Of a stretch of DNA of 64,000 bases, positions 58,609 to 64,000 are shown piece by piece; the first letter of the stretch is position 1; every line of letters starts with the position of its first letter. The position numbers were made by a program, and so were the translations under genes. The DNA comes from Isochrysis galbana (Eukaryota; Haptophyta; Isochrysidales; Isochrysidaceae). The notes beneath the pieces are model-generated. The model saw only the letters and a list, made by a program, of their open reading frames with translations. It was not told the DNA's origin and ran no database searches. The stretch covers positions 5,835,087 to 5,899,086 of the forward strand of contig CM030934.1 in assembly GCA_018136815.1 (NCBI GenBank). The letters run 5' to 3'.

Positions 58609-60064
58609 TCAACACAAAAGACAAGGTCGAGAAATGCCGTTGCTCGGCGCGTGGCGCGCGTTGGCGCCCGCACGCGATGCGCACGTGCCTTGGGCAACAT
58701 CATCACGAAAACAACACTGCGGATGCCCTGCACCGGGATTGCAAAGTGCGTCGACTAGTTCTCCGAGAGTGGGCGCGGGTTCCGATGAGAAGGCAGAAGC
58801 TCTAGTTCCGGCGGAGCTAACGTCGGATTCAGCGAATGACTCCACCGCATTCACCAATTTACGGTCACTCGACACGTCTCCAATATCTGCAAAGTGCGAG
58901 ACATCGAACGGAGAGGCTAAGCGCGGGACGAAGGGCGGCTCTAGTGAACCGGATCTCAAAGCAGCGACATCAAGCGTCGGCGCATTTGGGAAGCCCCCAG
59001 TCGCAAAGAAGGGGTGGCGCAGAATGTCAGCTGGCCGAGGCCGTGAGTCGGGGTCATGATGAAGCAAGGAGATGATCTGCATTGGGACAACCATCGGGGC
59101 GGGCATGGTGATCGAATCAAATGGTGGAGCCGGATGGTGGCGTGTCCCGGCGATGCAGCTTGGGAGCGGGCAGTGGGCACTGGCAGAGGCGTGACTCGTG
59201 AGTTCCCACCAATTCTCTTGCATGTGATGAAACAATGAATTGGGACTGCGGAAAATGGGGTTCATCATGCAGCGCTGCGTGGTATAGATCCGAGGTCTCC
59301 TCCCCACCAAACGGCATGGCATCGACCAACAGCTCGTAAAGCGTGACGCCCAACGCCCAAAGATCAACCGCGGGCCCGTGGCCCTCGCGGAGGAATATCT
59401 CCGGAGCCAAGTAGGCCGGAGTGCCGAGGAGGGAGAAGGAGCGCTCCAATTGGCGCTCCGGTGACGGGCCATCCGTGATGGGACCAAAGCAACGAGAAAA
59501 GCCAAAGTCGACCAGTGCACAGTGACCCGAGGCACGGATGCAGATGTTATCGGGCTTGACGTCCCTGTGCGCAACCGCGAGTGCATGGAGCGCCTCGAGC
59601 CCCAGCGCTGTCTCGGCGATGTAGAATCGCGCCATATCATGTCCCAAAGCTCCTTGCCGATTCATCAGTGAGGACAGGTTGCCCCCGGGCAAGTACTCAA
59701 GCAGGAGTGCTCTCGTGGTTGGCGTGGAAAGGCAGCCGTGCGACGCGACGACCCAGGGGGTGGCGCGTACTCCTGCCAACGCAAGAACGTACGCCTCGCG
59801 CTGTGCCCACTCTGCAGAGCCAGAGCCGGCCGCTGCTCCGTCGACGGTCGGGGCCCGTGCGCAGAGCCTGACCAGTTTCAGCACGAACGGCTTGCCGCCG
59901 TATGAGCACAGCACGAGCCGAGACGGGCCGGCTTGACTGAGCGTATGCTCTGCGCGCAGCTCGCAGAGCCGCGGCGCCACCTGCCTCATCGGCCGGGCGA
60001 ACTCACGGGTGCGAGACTTGGCTTTGCAGCTACCGATGTGAACAGAATAGAGAGTCGAAATCAA
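58609..60064 (-). CDS. AGC-type serine/threonine protein kinase
   Basis: Exons 60064-59210 and 59076-58609, joined in phase 0, give 440 residues; a start at Met26 (59989) is also possible. The kinase domain has a degenerate Gly loop (EHTLSQAGPSRLVLCSYGG), Lys63 in FVLKLV, Glu90, LLEYLPGGNLSSLM, HRDVKPDN (166-172) and DFGFSRCF (186-193). Then come LLGTPAYLAPEIFL (212-225), DLWALGVTLYELLVDAMPFGG, and VSSHAREL-IISLLHHDPDSRPRPADILRHPFF across the intron. A C-terminal extension FPNAPTLDV...LEPPFVPRLASPFDVSHF is the AGC tail style of PKA/PKG kinases. A PxxP-rich end and a Cys-rich last 25 residues follow. No cyclic-nucleotide domain is present. The activation-loop GTPAYLAPE suggests an active enzyme; the substrate is unknown. 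Confidence 0.85.
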
Positions 60065-60896
60065 GATATCAAGACAAGGATGGGCTTTTAGTTTACTTTG
60101 TGGATATTCATACTCTTGAAGTTGTTCTAGAGCTGTTACAGATGGTCCTCCGCCCGTTCCCGTCTATTTCTTTACTTGCTAACGAGGAGAGGCGACGGGC
60201 CCCTCTCTCTTCATTTCTTTCTCTTCTCTCTCCTCCCCTCTCCCCTCTTTTCCCTCGAACCGCGAACCGGCCTCGCTTTCTGCCAGACAGAGCTTGAGCT
60301 TGCTGCTTGCCGTCCACGAATCCAATTAGCAATTTGCAATTAGGTTGCCCACTCCCGTGCCGGCCTCCTCAAAGATTTTGGCAAAGCGCGGGAAAAAGGG
60401 GGCAAAAGAAGAGGAGCTTCGGGAATCTATGAGGCGTGGGAAGTGTTCATGTACGTGTATGTACTCCACTACAGCTGGGTGAATCTCACATACTGCATAC
60501 TGCAGCCTCATCCCGACCACACTCCCACACTCCCACATAAGCCCAGCTACGCTACCTGCAGTGCCAATGAAGGAGAAGAAGGGCGTGGGAGTGTAAAGCA
60601 TCAAGCGTGTCACATGTGCCACGAAGGGCGCTCACCTGCCGTCTTGAAACGCCGGAGCGTGAGCAGCACTACCTCCGCGGTGCTTGCCATATGCCATGTG
60701 CTTGCTTCCTGCTTGGGGTCGAGAAGCCTACTGGCAGATCGAGCGCAGCGACGGAGCGTGGCAAGTCCTCGAGGCGCACACCGAAGCGTGCGTGGATGTC
60801 GCGCACCACAATCCCAGTGCCGCCACCTGCCTTTGCGGTCTCGCGCTCCAGACGCGCAAGCGAAAGGCGCTCTGACCCAATGCGCGAACTAGGGCC
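60065..60896. other. Upstream region of the AGC kinase, no gene seen
   Basis: A CT-rich stretch at 60195-60260 (purine-rich on the kinase strand) lies about 130-200 bp before the start codon. Nothing else is recognised. Confidence 0.4.
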
Positions 60897-61030
60897 TGGT
60901 AAGAGTTTCGCGAAACTTTTTGCGAAAGTTGGGGGACGTCTCAGCGCGAAAAAATTTCGAGAAATTTGGGGGAGGAAAACCGTGAAAAGAGTAACTTTCA
61001 CAAAACTTGTGCGAAAATTCGCTAGTATAA
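60897..61030 (+). mobile_element. hAT-like terminal repeat relic
   Basis: GGGCCTGGTAAGAGTTTCGC followed by GAAACTTTTTGCGAAAGTTGGGGGACG resembles the ends of the hAT elements at 32124 and 22472. No transposase or partner end was found. Confidence 0.4.
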
Positions 61031-61589
61031 AAGCCGAAAAGTAACTCTAACTTCTAATTCTAATTGCCACCTATCGGTGCCGTGCGGGCTCACGGCCTGG
61101 TGGCTCATGGCGCGTGGCGCGGCTAGGCACGCGCCCGCACGCCCCAAGAAAACAAGGCGAATCTCACGTGTTTTTGCTCCTTAATCAAATACATGCCACT
61201 TTTATGTCTTTCTCGATGTAAAGTGCAAAGTGAAAGTGAGAAGAAAGATCGAAGATCGTCTAGATCTAGCATAAATTTTGCATAAAGCATAAACGAGGGT
61301 GCGGCGACGGCGCGCGGCGCGGCCGGACGACACCCCGCCTTGCTCCTTGCAGCCGCGGACGCGTCATGGCGCGGAAGCGGAGGCGAGGTGAGGTGTGCGC
61401 GCGCGCACTGACGGCACACGTCTCGCACACACAAACTTGCAACAGCAAGAGCTGAGGTGTCGTTCCGTCAATTGTGGGACATCAGTCGAATTGAGCGATC
61501 GAATGTCCACAGTTGTATATAGAGCAGTATTTTAAAATTAAATGCAGACTAGCATAACAACTTTTTTTCTCTGCTTCCCCCCGCGGTGC

Positions 61590-61990
61590 ATGTTCCCCCC
61601 GAGGGGGACGCCGTGTTAGCGCTTTTCCCCTGCGTCTCCTCTAAGGCCGACAACTACATGAACACTCAATTTAAGAGATATTTCGCACGGAGCACTTGTG
61701 ATGACTTGCAATCACATCGTGCACGCCGTGCATGGGCACGGCGCGATGTGCATCGGTCCCCCCGCGGAGACGCCGTGCGTGCGCATGTCAACTTTTTCAC
61801 TCTGCGTACCCCCTAAGGCCCACAACTACAACTACGTAAACTAGCCGTATAAGAGATGTTTCTTTACGCAGCACATGTGATGACTTGCAATCACATGTGC
61901 ACGCCGTGCGTGGGCACGGCGCGATGTGCATCGGCCCCCCCCCGCGGGGGCGCCGTGCGTGCGCATAGCAACTTCCAGGAAGGTGCACGC
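61590..61990. repeat. Tandem satellite, period about 178 bp
   Basis: Two full units and a partial third. Key words recur 178 bp apart: GCGCGATGTGCATCGG at about 61741 and 61919, GATGACTTGCAATCACAT, and the dyad GTGCACGCCGTGC before it. Each unit carries (G)CGCCGTGCGTGCGCAT. The sequence onwards to 62280 keeps similar GCACGCCGTGCG words. No gene is seen. Confidence 0.75.
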
Positions 61991-62796
61991 CGTGCGTTCA
62001 CTCTTTCCGCGGGGGAACTCTGGGCGCGGAGGGCGGTCGGGAACCATGGGGACACCCCCTGGGACCGGGGAATTATTACCGTATATGGCGAAAACACTAA
62101 CGTAAACAACTGGTATCGCCGTCCTCGAGGACGATGCACGACGCGCTGACGGGGCTGCCGCGGCTGGAGGTTGTGCACGCGCGCGGGTGCACGTGCGTCG
62201 ACGTGTGCATGCGCGAGACGCGGGCGCCGCTGCGCATGTGATTGCCACTCATCATGCGCACGGCGTGCGCACGCATCTAGCGAAAATCCAGAGTATTCCT
62301 CCCAGACATCTTCCACCACCACCCCGCTTCACTCTCCTCTTCCCTCCTCCACATAGTTAGGCAGTATGTATGATGTATGTAGTGGGATAGATGATAGACC
62401 GGGCTGCTATTGATTGATGTTTATTGATGTGGTTTTATTTCACCGCGCAGCGCGCGATGCTGAAAATACAAGAATTTTTTTCGAAATGCGGCGGAGCATC
62501 GAGACTTCGAGACAACTCACTGATGAAAACAAAACTCACTCAATTTTTCTCACACAACGCATGGTGGAGACACCGCATCCGCATAGAGTATATAAAATAC
62601 TCTGGATGCGACAGGCGGAGAAAAGGCGAGGAGCGAGGAGGGCGTGGGCGTGGGCGTGCGCACAATGGCTCAATAAAGAGTAAACTTAGTAGTAAACAGT
62701 AAACCCAAACCCAAACAAAAACAGAAAAACTTTTTGAAAAACTAGCTAACCAATTACCTAGATATCTCAGTTTTATGTAAGGTAACTGGCTAGACT

Positions 62797-62893
62797 TCGG
62801 CATTATCTCGAAGTAAGTACTTAGCTGCAGGCACTATCTTTAAGTAGGTACTTAGCAATGAGTCACTATCTACTTCGAAGTACTTAGTGCTCA
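62797..62893. repeat. Three-unit tandem repeat of about 32 bp
   Basis: Three successive units of the type GGCACTATCTTTAAGTAGGT followed by ACTTAG, at about 62797-62826, 62829-62862 and 62863-62893. Each contains a TACTT/AAGTA dyad. Confidence 0.6.
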
Positions 62894-63358
62894 CAAGACC
62901 CTGTTCCACGCCTTACGCCAGGCTCCAGATACCCTCGGAGAGCGCACTCACGGAAACGTGAACAAGGGGGCGACAAGCAGCGGACGGCGGCGTTCACTAT
63001 TGCGAAGCGGTTGAAACTCCGTTGCGACAGAGGCGGGGCACGTCATGCGTCTCGTAGCCCGCTGTTTCAACCCTTGCAAAATCCGTCCCTTGTAAAAAAT
63101 TCTAAGAGTACATTTTGGAGAAAATTTAGTGGGGAACGCGAGAATCTAAAGTTCTTTATTGAATACCATCTACTCTCTCTACTCTACAGCTCTAGGAGTA
63201 CTCTAGAGTAGAGTAGGAGTAGGAGTACTTTACATGAGTTTTGAAACCTGTTGGTTTCCATGTGTGCTGCTGGCCCGTCCTTTTTCTCTCACGCGCAGAG
63301 AAAAGAGCGAGCGAGGGTGGAGCGGTCTGCGCGCGAGGTCGGCGCGGCCGGGAAGCCG
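62894..63358. other. Spacer upstream of the last gene
   Basis: 63183-63230 has overlapping TCTAGAGTA/TACTCTA palindromic words. No gene is seen. Confidence 0.4.
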
Positions 63359-64000
63359 ATGGAATCCGTGCTCGAGGGGGAGCTCTCCGGCTGCGGCGCG
63401 GCGGAAGGGGAGCTAGAGCAGATTGGGATGGAGCTCGGCTCGCCACGCAGCGACGTGCGCCACCTCTGGCTGCAGGAGATGTGGGTGCGCCGCGGGCTGC
63501 TCGACTCCAACGGAGATATTGAGGCAGCTGTCGAGAGGCTCAAGCAGCACTCGTGGTTTCTCCGGCGGAATCAGCGCATCGGCAGGCCCAGGAACGTGGA
63601 AGTGCCAGGCTACCGCACGCCCAACGCCGATCTGCTCCGCCAGCGCAGTATCAACTCGGATGGACGGCGCGCCGACTCTGTAGACTCCAGTGCGAGCGAC
63701 AGCGAGGGGCCTGCTTCCCCCAGCAAGACCCGCACAAGGACCCCTCAACATCTGCCGCAAGCTACGCTCTCGGCGCACGAGTCACCGTTGCACAGATGGC
63801 CCACCGTGCCCACGAACCTTCCTTCTCTTGAGCTCAGCGCAGCTGTGTTGTCCACTGCCAAAAAGGGGGCACAAGTACACTTGACAGTCTATGATTTGTG
63901 TCCCTGCTTTAACTGGTGCGCCCTCTCCCTCTACGGATCTGGCCGGCGCACGGGTATGGGCCCGAATATCTGCGCTGGCCTGGCCCAATGTCGCCGTTAG
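63359..64000 (+). CDS. Unidentified protein, first exon(s); possible PPPDE-domain start
   Basis: From ATG 63359 (MESVLEGELSGCGAAEGELE) the frame stays open for 213 residues to a stop at the window edge. Splicing may remove its end. Residues about 17-70 are a predicted helical region (LEQIGMELGSPRSDVRHLWL, then GDIEAAVERLKQHSWFLRRN) resembling a small UBA-like fold. A Ser/Pro-rich linker follows. Near the end, QVHLTVYDLCPCFNW resembles the first strand of PPPDE/DeSI isopeptidases (V-x-L-x-VYDL...N), which would continue in a downstream exon after a donor near 63945. Both assignments are tentative. It may instead be a protein of unknown family. Confidence 0.4.
   Translation: MESVLEGELSGCGAAEGELEQIGMELGSPRSDVRHLWLQEMWVRRGLLDSNGDIEAAVERLKQHSWFLRRNQRIGRPRNVEVPGYRTPNADLLRQRSINSDGRRADSVDSSASDSEGPASPSKTRTRTPQHLPQATLSAHESPLHRWPTVPTNLPSLELSAAVLSTAKKGAQVHLTVYDLCPCFNWCALSLYGSGRRTGMGPNICAGLAQCRR

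Overview
The window is nuclear DNA of a unicellular, plastid-bearing eukaryote, most likely an alga with a secondary red-lineage plastid; a haptophyte is my best guess, and a dinoflagellate or pelagophyte is not excluded. The reasons are as follows. Genes are GC-rich and split by short introns (mostly 85-270 bp) whose 3' splice sites are almost always AG|G. There is a Tic110-like plastid import protein whose N-terminus looks like a signal peptide (ending A-S-A-L) followed by a transit-like stretch. There is a gamma-tocopherol methyltransferase with a similar leader. Otherwise the genes are ordinary eukaryotic ones: 40S ribosomal protein S5, TRAPPC5, CENP-C, a Mediator-25-like protein, a mitochondrial-type biotin carboxylase subunit, kinases, and an F-box/RCC1 protein.

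Layout. 0.5-2.3 kb: a non-autonomous repeat with a 17-bp target duplication, an alternating minisatellite and a LINE tail. 2.6-6.4 kb: a Med25-like gene (minus) and a 2-oxoglutarate dioxygenase (plus). 6.6-7.7 kb: the C-terminal part of a LINE (minus). 8.9-11.2 kb: divergent RPS5 and TRAPPC5. 12.6-13.9 kb: a GT32 glycosyltransferase. 15-17.6 kb: LTR-element relics split by a second 17-bp-duplication repeat. 18.0-19.4 kb: CENP-C (minus). 19.6-22.5 kb: Ty3/gypsy pol fossil and hAT remnants. 23.8-27.0 kb: 3-methylcrotonyl-CoA carboxylase alpha in six exons, preceded by very long GA and CT microsatellites. 27.9-33.6 kb: another repeat copy, a large Gag-like ORF of an LTR element, and a clean hAT element with terminal inverted repeats and an 8-bp duplication. 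34.2-37.1 kb: Tic110-like gene in five exons. 38 kb: LINE fragment. 39.5-42.3 kb: F-box/RCC1 gene (minus). 44.5-46.2 kb: fossil LTR-element protease and Gag pieces plus a repeat tail. 46.9-48.75 kb: tocopherol methyltransferase in six exons. 49.4-51.6 kb: a composite insertion that joins a Ty3/gypsy integrase segment to a LINE-type tail inside one 17-bp duplication. 52.7-55.1 kb and 58.6-60.1 kb: two protein kinases (minus), flanking a young Ty1/copia deletion derivative with almost identical LTRs. 61.6-62.9 kb: short satellites. 63.4-64 kb: the start of an unidentified gene.

The genes do not form a pathway or an operon. What unites the window is architecture. Strong purine/pyrimidine tracts sit just upstream of most start codons. 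Intron lengths cluster near 127-143 bp. Several unrelated transposable elements are present, two of whose tail families share a G/C hairpin design and leave exactly 17-bp target duplications. All exon joins are my own reading, based on phase agreement and protein family continuity, and have not been tested against transcripts.
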